A stretch of 64,000 nt of DNA, taken from NCBI RefSeq assembly GCF_037975245.1, contig NC_092577.1, forward strand, positions 34,110,898-34,174,897. Direction: 5' to 3'. The DNA is from Apostichopus japonicus. Lineage: Eukaryota > Echinodermata > Holothuroidea > Aspidochirotida > Stichopodidae. The translations under genes were made by a program, and so were the position numbers. The notes beneath the pieces are model-generated. The model saw nothing but the letters and a program-made list of their open reading frames with translations, was not told the DNA's origin and searched no databases. Shown one piece after another: positions 1 through 10,650 of this stretch. The first letter of the stretch is position 1; each line of letters starts with the position of its first letter.

Positions 1-590
1 TTATCTGACCTAGTTTCGAATGCGGTGTAACAGAAGTGTTAGACACCACCATTGATCCCAGAAAATACACATACAGCTTGCTACCATCTGTAAATAGACA
101 TTAGTGTACAGTCAATACAAACATCACAGTCAATACCCACAACACAGTGCACATAGCAGCGTGGACATCTCAGGTCTAGATAAAAGATAACAAGGTATCA
201 GGTTTCATTATCAACAAGGCGGAGTGTATAGCCTAGTGGTTAACGCCGGCGTCTCCCAGTCATGCGATCCCCGGTTCGATTCCCCGCCGACAGCAATGTG
301 TGTCGTCTGGCAAGGGTGTTGTTCAATAACAACTTCCTGACATGGACGTTAAATGGATGTGTGCCGAGAGATTGGCTTCGGTCAGCTTGCGAGTCTACAA
401 GCCTCCATGGCTTCTTTCGCGAGTTCCTGCTTGCGGGAAGATCACATATACATACATACATACATACATACATACATGTATTACTGTCTGCATTTTGTAG
501 CGCCACAAAAAAAAACTTCACTTGCAAGCAACGGAAAGTAAACTTTTTCAGAGCGCGGCATGCGGTTTAGGGCAAGTCTTCAATACCTTT
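1..590 (+). repeat. Dispersed repeat, copy A, interrupted by a SINE
   Basis: This stretch is the reverse complement, with scattered differences, of 42,169-42,486. The shared landmarks are the 'tctgacctagtttc' start, the 'agcttgctacc' core and the 'gcaagtcttcaatacctt' end. Copy A is longer because a tRNA-derived SINE sits inside it at about 211-479; copy B shows the uninterrupted site. No protein or RNA gene was recognised in the shared part, so its class is unknown. It may extend left of the window. Confidence 0.75.
211..479 (+). mobile_element. tRNA-derived SINE (family 1)
   Basis: The head carries Pol III promoter boxes: an A box at about 229-239 (TAGCCTAGTGG) and a B box at 273-283 (GGTTCGATTCC), at tRNA-like spacing. 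The head resembles tRNA-Asp or tRNA-Glu. A body of about 140 nt follows, ending in a (CATA)n tail at 446-476. Short ATTA direct repeats at 207-210 and 480-483 flank it, and the related repeat at 42,169-42,486 has no insert there. A 5'-truncated relative lies on the minus strand at 28,172-28,345. It is not a functional tRNA gene, because it continues far past the acceptor stem and has a repeat tail. Confidence 0.8.
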
Positions 591-2707
591 AAATATACTG
601 CATCGGTTGTTGTCACTTGATCATTTGCTTGTGTGTGAGCTAAACAGCTTAAATAATATGTAAAAAAATAATACAAACTTTCAAATTGCCAGATATTTAC
701 TTGCTCAAAATCATTATCCAATCATGATTTGTTGCTATCCTTGAGTCCATTATTCAGATGATGAGGCAGATTCCCTTCAACTCTCCATGATGAAGGTAAA
801 ACCTTATATCTTAACCAACTGCCATTGAGTGTCCATTTGAAAGTTTCAAACACACAAGTGCATTGATTAAAACAAAGACTTTATTGCTGTGGTTGCAGGA
901 ACTGGATTTCAGTCTAGTAGTCACTCACCAGGTTTGTCATTATCACAGTCTGCTAACTGTGGCTTTTTATGTTAGGAGTTTTTCTTCAGAGCACATGTCA
1001 CCTTTGATTTGTAAAAAAAGTCTTGAAATTCAGGGAGTTAAAATTTACTGTCTAAAGATAATTTAAAAAGATTTTTTTTAACTTCAATCGTCAATGTGGG
1101 TGTCAATTAAGGGAATAAGGAGGTACTGATGCAACTTTGATAAATGATAGTTGACTGCATCCAAATTAAACCAAGGCCTAGGCTATACTTTTGAAGAAGA
1201 AAATTAGGCTGAATTCATTTTAGCCTGAAAAGGTTTAGGCCAATGCTGACAATTAACACAAACCAAGATCATTTAACCATTTGGGCACTTGTTTATGGCA
1301 TACTAAAAGGGTCTATATAATTAGGCCTGTATGTGTACACAACCCACAAGTTGCCAATGAGTATAGACCTAGCCTAACTAGTTTAGGCCTAGGCTACTTT
1401 GTTTTCCTTAGACCTAGTTTAATTGGGCCTTATACTGTGCCATATTATGTAATGTGCTATAACAGTTGTAGTAATAGCAAGAATGGTCCAGGTCTAACTA
1501 AGCCCAGGCTTAACTTATGCTTCGGGCTTAACTAATGATTAGGGCTTTACGTGATGCCTAGAGGCTAGCTCACCCTTTTACATTAAACTAAAAGTGATAC
1601 TTTTTTAGGCTAGGCATACAATAACTAGGAATTAGGATAACTATATGTGCGACTGAAACTGCCATGCCTATGATTAGGAGAGCTGGCATAATGAAATCGA
1701 ATTTGTGGATCGTAAAACGAGAGAGAATAGCCATGCATGTAATTACAGAAACCAGTCTGAACGTAAAATTCTCGAATTTCTTGTACATTACTCGTATTAC
1801 ACTAGGGCCTATGGCTAGTATGGGCCTAGGCTACACAGACTTTTTTTCATTAGATCTCCATCTTGTTCTTTCTACTTCCAAAAAATTCCTCTTCTTTTAT
1901 GGTCAGTCGGATAATCAAACAACAATATCCATGTTCTGACCGATTGCAGCATCCCCAGCACCATTTCTTTCATAATTTCGTACTTTTTTCGTGTACACAA
2001 ACGATAGTCTATACACTGTGAGTATGGGTGTCGTCTGCTATAAAGTTTTCAAGTGGACCTATTTTACCACCCTGTGTGGGCGTTTTCCCTCTCGACCAAT
2101 CCAAATCGGTTACATGGTTGGCCAAACTCTCTCTATTTACGGCTCTGGAATATGGAGTGTTATAGCGCCGTCACTTTGTTTCCACTTTACAAGTTTGCTA
2201 TTTATGCAATATATAAGCCATCGCAATGTCTCTTCTATAGAAAAGTGACATATTTCACATAATTTCTCTATTTGACTTACACACTATAACGTAAATCTGT
2301 CATGTAGAAGTTTTCATCGGGTAAATGCTACCCCTGATCCGATAAACTGCAAACGCTGGGCACCTTTAATTCTCGGCATCACAACCATGCATATTTCTTT
2401 AACCTTGCCGCAGTCCAGAATGAACTGAAGGTTTACTGAAATCAATAGGAGACAAAGATTTGTATCCTCAGTAGCTTAAATTAAAAAAAAAACTCATTCG
2501 GTTTGTCTTTAGCATTATGGAAGCAACATTTAGTGGTGAAAGTATATACAACTTATATGGGCATTTCTGAAATGAGGTGTCCCGGGCATTTTCAAGGTCA
2601 TTTGAGGTCAATAGAACGCATTCGTGAATTCATACACAAAAATATGATGTATCAAATGTATTTTATCAATATATCATAATCATTATCATCGTTTTGCGAC
2701 ATATTTT
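591..2707. other. Non-coding stretch, nothing recognised
   Basis: About 2.1 kb of AT-rich sequence with only short, family-less reading frames. The part around 1,160-1,570 is rich in the AGGCCTAG-type palindromic words that recur elsewhere in this window (38.3-38.5 kb, 44.2-44.45 kb). No exon with matched splice signals, RNA gene or regulatory element could be supported. Confidence 0.5.
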
Positions 2708-2712
2708 GTCCT
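2708..2712. repeat. Target-site duplication, left (GTCCT)
   Basis: GTCCT lies directly before the TG start of the left LTR and is repeated directly after the CA end of the right LTR at 10,646-10,650. Five base pairs is the usual size for BEL/Pao integration. Confidence 0.9.
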
Positions 2713-3367
2713 TGTAGTGAAATGTATTTTGCGTTTTTTCGTTTTTCGTATTGTTGTGTGTTATATAACATTTGGTAACTTTGTTTGACCATACCTCAAA
2801 TTGTTAAGATTCAGCTGCATAATTATTTGCTCATGTTTAAACGAGAACCTTGCGTGATTGGCTTGTTGAACCCTCGTGATTTATGTTATGTAAATAGGTC
2901 CTTTTCAATGTCCTTTGATATATATATTGGGCGCACACGGAAAAGGGACCACTGGCATTGGTTGCGTTTAGCCAGAACACATAACTTATATATATTAAGA
3001 TCTGAGATCCATGCGAAGCCAATAAAGTAATGCCACGTAAGCAGTTGGTGATAGTGGTTGCTGGAAGTTCTAGACATTAAAGGGCTAAAGAGGTATTTTG
3101 GTGTTTATATATTATAAGTTAAATGCTTTCTTCATGTGTATTTGATGGTTCATGTTTGTGCAATAGTGAAGTTTGTGTAGTTTTATTTATGCCAAAAAAC
3201 AAATTATAAAAATGTTGTATTTAGTACTGTAAGTTTTCTATTTTTGTATTTTCGATAGTTTTACGGGAGTTATAGTCATAAAACGAGTGCGGAGCCAATA
3301 AATTGCGGTGACTTTTACTTCTTGTTCGAAACCATCCGTCTTTTTGCGTCTTGCCACGACCGGTACA
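2713..3367 (+). repeat. Left (5') LTR of the BEL/Pao element
   Basis: 655 bp, TG...CA ended, and identical by eye to 9,991-10,645 (constant offset 7,278). It should hold the Pol II promoter of the element. AATAAA words occur at about 3,021 and 3,297 and could act as polyadenylation signals in the right-hand copy. Short reading frames inside it are not genes. Confidence 0.95.
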
Positions 3368-4037
3368 GTAAAACTCTTGGATGGGACTTCCGTGCGTCTT
3401 CCAGGGAGTCTTTCTTCAATAACATATCGGCGTGGAAATCTCCGAGAACTTCATCCATACCACCATCTTCGACTAGCTCTACACTATTTGCAGCCAAAAC
3501 TACGGCAGACGTGTCACGGCCTCCATATCCATTCATCATATAGTATTTAATATACCAGTTTGAGCGACGTTCTGGCTATACCATAAAACAGGTATTTTGT
3601 TATTTTGCGGAACTGTTGAAGTAGGTTGCTATCTTCATATCGTTGACCATTGACTAGCAATATGCATCCAGTTCTGCGAGGTTCCAGGCCTGTAGCCATG
3701 TAACCCTTCGTTACTATTACCGCAAGACCGGTGTCGTTACTCTCTGAACTTTTCAGAATTATAAGGTATAATGGTTGCAATGTAAAGGCTTAGCCAGATA
3801 TATATATATATATATATTTTTGATATCCGTTTTATATCTTTCTATCTGTTTCATACCGTTAATTTTGTGTCGTGACAGTCTAGTCTATGTAGGACTGTAT
3901 GTTGATATTGTTGTATAGTAGTAAAATAGTGTTAGGTTTGGTAGCCTTGTTTTTATAACTGTGTTAGGAGTGACTGTGTTCGGTCCTATCATCATTATAT
4001 ATGGTACTTTGAGTTGAACCTTTAACAATTCAGTATT
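3368..4037 (+). other. 5' leader of the BEL/Pao element
   Basis: Untranslated region between the left LTR and the gag start. The primer-binding site should lie at its beginning. A TGG trinucleotide at 3,378-3,380 is a possible start, but I could not match it to a given tRNA 3' end. A short (TA)n tract lies at about 3,799-3,818. The small reading frames here have no family resemblance. Confidence 0.6.
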
Positions 4038-7000
4038 ATGATGGACTCTGCTGATAATGAGGGCACGGTTTCTGAAGACCAAACGTCTGGGTTTAACACT
4101 CGTCAAAGGATTTTGACTGAGAAAGGTTTTCAGTATCAGTTGGGTCAAAAGGAGCAAAGATTTAGAGGCATAATCTCTAAGTGGCGTAAACATGTGTTAA
4201 AGATAGAATGCCTACTTTCTGAAAGGAGCAATTTAGTAGATATTAAGGCCGAACGTGATGTTCTGTTAGAAACTATGGCAGATTTGTCTAATGTGTACAT
4301 CGAAGTCGATAATTTGCTTTCGACCGTTGATCAAATGGGTTCTAAATATTCAATTTTTGAGGCAATAGAAATAGAACACTGTAATTTAATAAAGAGGGTT
4401 TCTGAGTATATCCATTCTGTAACTAGCCAAGGCTCATGTTCAAAATCATCAGTGTCGGCAAAATCTCATTCTTCTACGAAAGATGAAATTGTAACAACGA
4501 TTGCAGCCCATGAGGCCAAACTAAAACAAATAGAAATGAAGGCAAAATTTGAGGTCCAGCAATTAGAGTTAAGGGCAAAGCATGAAGCTGAATTGCAAAG
4601 GTCAGAATTAGCCATAGCTAAGGTAAAATTGGATGCAATTGGAGAACAGGGTTCAGTGCACATGGATTTCCCAGACGATAGTCTTAAATATACTCAAAAT
4701 TATGTCGAAACCCTGGGTGATGTTAATAACCCACAGGATAGGAAGCACCTAACATATGAGGCATACTTAGAGCAACCCGTACTAAGACAAGGCGTCACTA
4801 AATCTAATGTTCCCCTAACAGGTGGAAACAATGATCAGCCTACGGCAACCCGTGCCAACCTAGGTAATTTAACCAATGATTTTTTGTATCAAGTATCTCT
4901 AAATAGACTTCCAGTTCCAGAACCTGAAATATTTAGTGGTGACCCGTTACAGTATCCTGGCTGGAAGTGTGCTATTGATTTATTGTTAGAGAATAAGGGC
5001 ATACCCCCCTCTGAGAAAATATACTATCTTAAACGGTACCTTAGTGGTCCACCTAAGGATGCTTTGGAGGGCTATTTCTTGTATCCTTCTGATTCCACCT
5101 ATATAGAGGTACGAAAACTTCTTGACGATAGATATGGTAATAATTTAGCAATCGCCGATGCATTTAGATCTAAACTTGAAGGGTGGCCTAACATCCAACC
5201 TAATGACGGACTTGCACTTCGCAAGTTTGCAGACTTCCTAGGCCAGTGCGAGTTTGCTATGAAATTGGTCAAGGGTAGGCTTAGCTTCCTAAATGATAGT
5301 TGGGAAAATCGCAAATTGCTTGATAAATTGCCTGATTGGTTGGTTAAAAGGTGGGGACGAGTACTGTCAGAATGGGATGATTTTCCGCCATTTGGTAAGT
5401 TTAGACAGTTTATCGCCAAGGAAGCTGATATTGCATGTAATCCTTTAATAGTTTCTAGCCAGAAGGGCAAGGGGTCAAGAGGCACAAGGGGTGCTAGTAA
5501 CTTTGTAGTCGAAACAGGGTTTGACAATTCAAGTACAAAACTCAATGCCCATAGGTATAAATGCCTAATTTGTGAAGGTGATCACCGACTTGACTGTTGT
5601 TATAAGTTTCTTGCTAAAACGGTCGAAGATCGTAAGATATTTGTAAAAACCAAAAACTTGTGCTATGGATGCCTACGTCAAGGCCATATATCAAAATTCT
5701 GTCGCAATCGTCTCGTATGTAATATTTGTTCGAGGTCTCATCCTACAGCACTTCATGGTGACATTGTTTCTCACATAGGTAAAACTGTTTGTAGTTCCAG
5801 TAAGTCAATTGGAATTCAAACAGAAGCAATTAACACAGGATTGAGTCATGTAAGTGGGTTAAGGGACATAACAATGAATTCTCTCATCCTTCCTGTATAT
5901 GTTTCTCATGTGGATGCTCCGCAAAGAGAAGTCCTTGTGTATGCCCTTTTAGACACTCAGTCAGATAGTACATTTATTACTGATAAGACCTGTGAGCTGC
6001 TGAACGTGGAAGGTTCAAAGACGTTGTTGAGTCTGTCCACTTTGTCATCTAAGAATCAATTGGTAGACAGTAGTAGGATTGGTGGCTTGTCTGTTAGAGG
6101 GCATAGGGAAGGTACCAAAGTTCCCTTGCCTGTTTCGTATACACGTTGTTCTATACCAGCCAATAGATCTCATATTCCCACTCCGGGAACTGCCAGGCAG
6201 TGGCCACATTTGAAGCGAATAGCCAATCATCTTATGCCGTTAGAACAGTGTGAGATAGGATTGTTGATAGGCTATAATTGCCCTAAAGCATTAATGCCTA
6301 TTGAGGTTATCTCTCCTCCTGATAATGGTCCGTATGCTGAAAGAACCAACTTGGGTTGGGGTATTGTTGGCATAATTAACCCTCGAGAATTGTCTGTGGA
6401 TAAGTGCGATCCTGTTGGAGTTAGCCACTTTATTGTGACTCCTCGCCCCACTTCTGAATTTGACAGTATTCTACCACGTGATGGGGCTAAGATTTGTTTC
6501 AAATGTAATGTTAGGGAGGTTGAACCAACTCAGGTGGCAGGGTTAATGGAATTGGAATTTAATGAACGAAATTTTGAAAGTGCTTATTCAAGAGAAGATA
6601 AGAAATTTCTTAACATCCTTAAGGAGGGAGTATGCCAGTTAAGTGATGGTCATTATCAACTGCCATTACCCATGAAATTGTCTCAGGTTTTTCCAAATAA
6701 TAAATGTATGGCTCTCTATCGTTTGAATCAATTAAGAAAGAAAATGGAGCGTAATAATACTTATGCTAAGGATTATGTTACCTTTATGCAAGACATTATT
6801 GACAAGGGGTATGCGGAATTAGTTCCTAGTTCTGAGCTAAATGCTGATCAGGTAAACTATATTCCTCATCACGGAGTATATCACCCTAAGAAACCAGGAA
6901 AGATACGTGTAGTATTTGATTGCAGTGCAAAATTCAAAGGAATTTCCTTAAATGATCAATTACTTACTGGTCCTAATTTGACCAACGATCTACTTGGTGT

Positions 7001-8903
7001 TCTCTGTCGTTTTCGTCAAGAAAGAATTGCATTTGCAGGAGATATAGAATCAATGTTCTATCAGTTTAAGGTTAATCCTGAACAGCGTAATCTTCTAAGA
7101 TTCCTTTGGTGGAGTGAGGGTAATTTTAACGGTGACCCTATGGAATATCGTATGACTGTGCATTTGTTTGGAGCAGGATCATCTCCAGGGTGTGCAAATT
7201 TTGGCCTAAAACAAATTGCATTAGACTATGGTTCTAAATTCGGGGAGGATGTAGCAGGTTTTGTGAATCGAAGCTTTTATGTGGATGATGGTCTTAAATC
7301 TGTTGATACAGTTAATAGAGCTGTAGACCTTATTTCTCGAACGAAACAAATGCTACATAAGGGTGGCGTTAACTTCACCAAAATTAAGTGTAATTCTAAG
7401 GCTGTGTTGCAATCAATTCCTGAGGAAGATCTTGCGGTTGCTTCTGGGCATTTAGATCTCTCCTCAAACGCAACTCATTTGGATCGGGTTCTTGGAGTAC
7501 AATGGTGTATTGAATCAGATGAATTTCAATTTAAGATAACACTTAGTGATAGCCCTTTGACACGGCGTGGTATCCTTTCTACGATTGCTTCGGTGTATGA
7601 CCCGTTTGGGTTTATAGCTCCAGTTGTGCTTCCAGGAAAGCAAATCTTACAGCAATTATGTTATGATCATTTAGATTGGGATAGTCCCTTGCCAGATGAG
7701 CTACATAGTAAGTGGGAAAAGTGGAGGATGGGTTTATCTAAGTTAGAAACCATCAGAATTGATAGGTGTTTTAAGCCTGTTGAACTTGGCACCGTTACAA
7801 AGACAGAACTGCATCATTTCTGTGATGCTAGCACCATTGGGTATGGTTACTGTTCTTACCTGCGCATGACTAATCGTGAAGGTAAAGTTCATTGTAGCTT
7901 CGTTCTTGGAAAGTCTAGGGTTGTTCCCCGTAGGCCTGTTACAGTACCACGCCTAGAGCTGACTGCAGCTGTATTGTCGGTAAAAATGAGTGCCTTGTTG
8001 AAACAAGAGTTGGAGTACAATTTTATCAATGAATATTTCTGGTCTGATAGTCAGGTAGTCCTTGGGTATATCAATAATGATGTCAAAAGATTTCATGTGT
8101 TTGTGGCAAATAGGGTGCAACAGATTCATGAAATGAGTAGTAGTAGCCAATGGCATTTTATTAAAGGGTTTGAAAATCCCAGTGACTGTGCCTCTCGTGG
8201 ACTTACAGTTGATGAATTAAGGACATCAAGCTGGTTTAGAGGGCCAGAGATGTTATGGCAAAGTCAACTCCCACTGGATAAGCACGTTACAAACCTTGAG
8301 GTCTTTGATCATGACCCAGAGGTTAAATGTTGCCAGGTAGCATTTTCCAGTGTCAAATGCTCTAATCATTTGGAAGTAGATCGTTTAAGCTCCTTTTCGA
8401 GTTGGTTTAAAGCAAGGAAAGCTATTGCATTATGCCTTTGGCTAAAGGCTATGCTTAAGGCTAAGGCTAGTAAAACCTTCCTTCCGGTTAGGGAACTTAA
8501 TGTAGATTCTTTGTTTGAAGCCGAGATTGAAATACTGCGAATAGTTCAGTCCTATGCATTTAAGGAAGAGCTTCAAATCCTTCGTACATTAAGTAGTGAT
8601 CCAGTACAATGCTTGAAGAAAGGCAGTCCACTCTATGCTCTAGATCCATTTTTGGATGAAAATGGTGTTATTCGTGTTGGTGGTCGTATATCTAAATCTA
8701 GCTTCGAGTTTAAGGTGAAGCATCCTGTAATTATTCCTAAGTTATGCCATGTTGCAGAGCTTCTTGTGAGACATTTTCATGAGTTAGTTGCCCACCAGGG
8801 TAGAGTTTTAACTTCAAACGAACTTAGGGCAAATGGTTATTGGATCATTGGTGGTAGTTCTTTAATTGGTAAAGTGATATACAATGTCAGACTTACCAGT
8901 TGA
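4038..8903 (+). CDS. Gag-Pol polyprotein of BEL/Pao element (Gag, protease, RT, RNase H, integrase N-terminus)
   Basis: A 1,621-codon frame encoding the retrotransposon structural and replication proteins as one polyprotein. Coiled, charged Gag sequence occupies roughly residues 1-280. A DUF1759-type Gag region starts near 289 (VPEPEIFSGDP), and zinc knuckles lie near 509-575 (including CYGCLRQGHISKFC). The retropepsin-like DTQSD motif is near 638, and reverse transcriptase spans about 955-1,120 with the YVDDG catalytic motif at 1081. A Pao-type region, RNase H (FCDAS near 1,261; SDSQ near 1,336) and the two histidines of the integrase zinc domain near 1,579 follow. Directly after these the two cysteines are missing and the frame ends. 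The integrase core continues in the +1 frame at 8,884, overlapping by 20 bases. The first ATG with long coding continuity was taken as the start. Confidence 0.93.
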   Translation: MMDSADNEGTVSEDQTSGFNTRQRILTEKGFQYQLGQKEQRFRGIISKWRKHVLKIECLLSERSNLVDIKAERDVLLETMADLSNVYIEVDNLLSTVDQMGSKYSIFEAIEIEHCNLIKRVSEYIHSVTSQGSCSKSSVSAKSHSSTKDEIVTTIAAHEAKLKQIEMKAKFEVQQLELRAKHEAELQRSELAIAKVKLDAIGEQGSVHMDFPDDSLKYTQNYVETLGDVNNPQDRKHLTYEAYLEQPVLRQGVTKSNVPLTGGNNDQPTATRANLGNLTNDFLYQVSLNRLPVPEPEIFSGDPLQYPGWKCAIDLLLENKGIPPSEKIYYLKRYLSGPPKDALEGYFLYPSDSTYIEVRKLLDDRYGNNLAIADAFRSKLEGWPNIQPNDGLALRKFADFLGQCEFAMKLVKGRLSFLNDSWENRKLLDKLPDWLVKRWGRVLSEWDDFPPFGKFRQFIAKEADIACNPLIVSSQKGKGSRGTRGASNFVVETGFDNSSTKLNAHRYKCLICEGDHRLDCCYKFLAKTVEDRKIFVKTKNLCYGCLRQGHISKFCRNRLVCNICSRSHPTALHGDIVSHIGKTVCSSSKSIGIQTEAINTGLSHVSGLRDITMNSLILPVYVSHVDAPQREVLVYALLDTQSDSTFITDKTCELLNVEGSKTLLSLSTLSSKNQLVDSSRIGGLSVRGHREGTKVPLPVSYTRCSIPANRSHIPTPGTARQWPHLKRIANHLMPLEQCEIGLLIGYNCPKALMPIEVISPPDNGPYAERTNLGWGIVGIINPRELSVDKCDPVGVSHFIVTPRPTSEFDSILPRDGAKICFKCNVREVEPTQVAGLMELEFNERNFESAYSREDKKFLNILKEGVCQLSDGHYQLPLPMKLSQVFPNNKCMALYRLNQLRKKMERNNTYAKDYVTFMQDIIDKGYAELVPSSELNADQVNYIPHHGVYHPKKPGKIRVVFDCSAKFKGISLNDQLLTGPNLTNDLLGVLCRFRQERIAFAGDIESMFYQFKVNPEQRNLLRFLWWSEGNFNGDPMEYRMTVHLFGAGSSPGCANFGLKQIALDYGSKFGEDVAGFVNRSFYVDDGLKSVDTVNRAVDLISRTKQMLHKGGVNFTKIKCNSKAVLQSIPEEDLAVASGHLDLSSNATHLDRVLGVQWCIESDEFQFKITLSDSPLTRRGILSTIASVYDPFGFIAPVVLPGKQILQQLCYDHLDWDSPLPDELHSKWEKWRMGLSKLETIRIDRCFKPVELGTVTKTELHHFCDASTIGYGYCSYLRMTNREGKVHCSFVLGKSRVVPRRPVTVPRLELTAAVLSVKMSALLKQELEYNFINEYFWSDSQVVLGYINNDVKRFHVFVANRVQQIHEMSSSSQWHFIKGFENPSDCASRGLTVDELRTSSWFRGPEMLWQSQLPLDKHVTNLEVFDHDPEVKCCQVAFSSVKCSNHLEVDRLSSFSSWFKARKAIALCLWLKAMLKAKASKTFLPVRELNVDSLFEAEIEILRIVQSYAFKEELQILRTLSSDPVQCLKKGSPLYALDPFLDENGVIRVGGRISKSSFEFKVKHPVIIPKLCHVAELLVRHFHELVAHQGRVLTSNELRANGYWIIGGSSLIGKVIYNVRLTS

Positions 8904-9900
8904 TCGAGTGGAGTCTAGTCCACCCTTTACATATTGCGGTGTAGATTGTTTTGGTCCCTGGCTTGTAAAGGAAGGTCGTAAGGAGTTGAAGAGGTATGGC
9001 GTGTTATTTACATGTATGGCCTCAAGGGCGGTACACCTAGAGGTAGCTAATTCATTGACCACCGACTCTTTTTTGAATGCATTACGACGCTTTCAAGCTA
9101 TACGTGGCCCTGTAAGACAATTGCGTTGTGATCAGGGCACTAATTTCGTAGGGGCAAATAACGAGTTGTTAGCTGCATTAAAGGAAATGAACCAAGGTGT
9201 TGTAAGTAAAAGCTTGGTCGAGCTGGGTTGTGATTATATTGAATTTAAGTTTAATGTTCCACAAGCTAGTCATATGGGTGGTGTCTGGGAACGACAGATT
9301 AAAACGGTTCGTTGTATTTTGGATTCTATGCTACACAAGTTAGGGACTCAACTTGATGATGAGTCTCTTAGGACATTTATGTATGAAACCACTTCTATTA
9401 TTAATAGCCGTCCATTGACTACAGAAACTCTGTATGATCCATTGTCATTAGAGCCGTTAACTCCTAATCATGTAATTACTTTGAAGTCGAAGATACTTCT
9501 TCCACCTCCAGGTCAGTTCGACTCTGCAGATATGTATTCTAGAAAGCGATGGCGTAGAGTACAATATTTATTAAATGTATTTTGGTCCAGATGGAGGAAG
9601 GAATACCTTCAAAATCTTCAGGTCAGGCAAAAGTGGTGTTCGCCATCTGTCAACATAGAGGTTGGGGACATAGTTTTAATTAAGGATATTGACAAGCCAA
9701 GAAATAGGTGGCCCATGGCTAGAGTACAAGAGACAATTGAAGGTAGTGACAAATATGTTCGTAAGGTGAAACTTAGGTTAGCTTCTCACATTGATAATAA
9801 GGGTAAACGTCAAGGTCCTGTTAATGTTCTTGATAGACCAATTCATAAATTGATAGTATTAGTTAAGGCTTCAGAGGAGAGTAGTCATGAGGGGCCATAG
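8884..9900 (+). pseudogene. Integrase core and C-terminal part of the BEL/Pao element, out of frame with pol
   Basis: 338 codons continuing the pol gene in the +1 frame. The integrase catalytic triad is visible: D21 (GVDCFG), D83 (CDQGTN) and E136 (GVWERQ). The C-terminal region (KRWRRVQYLLNVFW... VGDIVLIKD) matches the DUF5641-type tail common in BEL integrases. The natural protein would be joined to the upstream polyprotein. Here a short stretch, including the CxxC part of the zinc finger, is absent and the frame has shifted, so the ATG at 8,884 is just an internal methionine. It is a broken part of pol rather than a separate gene. Confidence 0.88.
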
Positions 9901-9980
9901 TCCATTCTACGATTGTATACTAAGCATTTATGTACTGTGTAGCATGTTAAGTGTTTGGCGTATAAAATGATTTCTCATTT

Positions 9981-9990
9981 TGAGGGGCCA
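9981..9990 (+). promoter_or_regulatory. Polypurine tract of the BEL/Pao element
   Basis: TGAGGGGCCA lies directly before the TG of the right LTR, where plus-strand DNA synthesis is primed. A near-copy (ATGAGGGGCCATA) lies about 90 bp upstream at 9,887-9,899, at the end of the integrase frame, and might be a secondary tract. Confidence 0.6.
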
Positions 9991-10645
9991 TGTAGTGAAA
10001 TGTATTTTGCGTTTTTTCGTTTTTCGTATTGTTGTGTGTTATATAACATTTGGTAACTTTGTTTGACCATACCTCAAATTGTTAAGATTCAGCTGCATAA
10101 TTATTTGCTCATGTTTAAACGAGAACCTTGCGTGATTGGCTTGTTGAACCCTCGTGATTTATGTTATGTAAATAGGTCCTTTTCAATGTCCTTTGATATA
10201 TATATTGGGCGCACACGGAAAAGGGACCACTGGCATTGGTTGCGTTTAGCCAGAACACATAACTTATATATATTAAGATCTGAGATCCATGCGAAGCCAA
10301 TAAAGTAATGCCACGTAAGCAGTTGGTGATAGTGGTTGCTGGAAGTTCTAGACATTAAAGGGCTAAAGAGGTATTTTGGTGTTTATATATTATAAGTTAA
10401 ATGCTTTCTTCATGTGTATTTGATGGTTCATGTTTGTGCAATAGTGAAGTTTGTGTAGTTTTATTTATGCCAAAAAACAAATTATAAAAATGTTGTATTT
10501 AGTACTGTAAGTTTTCTATTTTTGTATTTTCGATAGTTTTACGGGAGTTATAGTCATAAAACGAGTGCGGAGCCAATAAATTGCGGTGACTTTTACTTCT
10601 TGTTCGAAACCATCCGTCTTTTTGCGTCTTGCCACGACCGGTACA
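9991..10645 (+). repeat. Right (3') LTR of the BEL/Pao element
   Basis: 655 bp, indistinguishable by eye from the left LTR. It is followed directly by the GTCCT target duplication. Confidence 0.95.
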
Positions 10646-10650
10646 GTCCT
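10646..10650. repeat. Target-site duplication, right (GTCCT)
   Basis: Second copy of the 5-bp duplication that flanks the BEL/Pao element. Confidence 0.9.

Larger units (their letters stand above)
2713..10645 (+). mobile_element. BEL/Pao LTR retrotransposon, complete, young, integrase-damaged
   Basis: A 7,933-bp element bounded by two 655-bp LTRs (2,713-3,367 and 9,991-10,645) that begin TGTAG and end TACA, inside a GTCCT target duplication. Internal order is leader, gag with two zinc knuckles, aspartic protease, reverse transcriptase, Pao-type region, RNase H and integrase, which is the BEL/Pao order. No envelope gene is present. The LTRs look identical base for base, implying very recent insertion. 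However, the pol frame is broken at about 8,860-8,910 where the integrase HHCC zinc finger should end, so this copy probably cannot make an intact integrase on its own. It shares no sequence with the neighbouring genes and is probably polymorphic between individuals. Confidence 0.95.

Noticed and set aside
229-300. tRNA gene
   Set aside because: The A and B boxes are real, but the sequence continues into a SINE body with a repeat tail and lies in an insertion with a target duplication.
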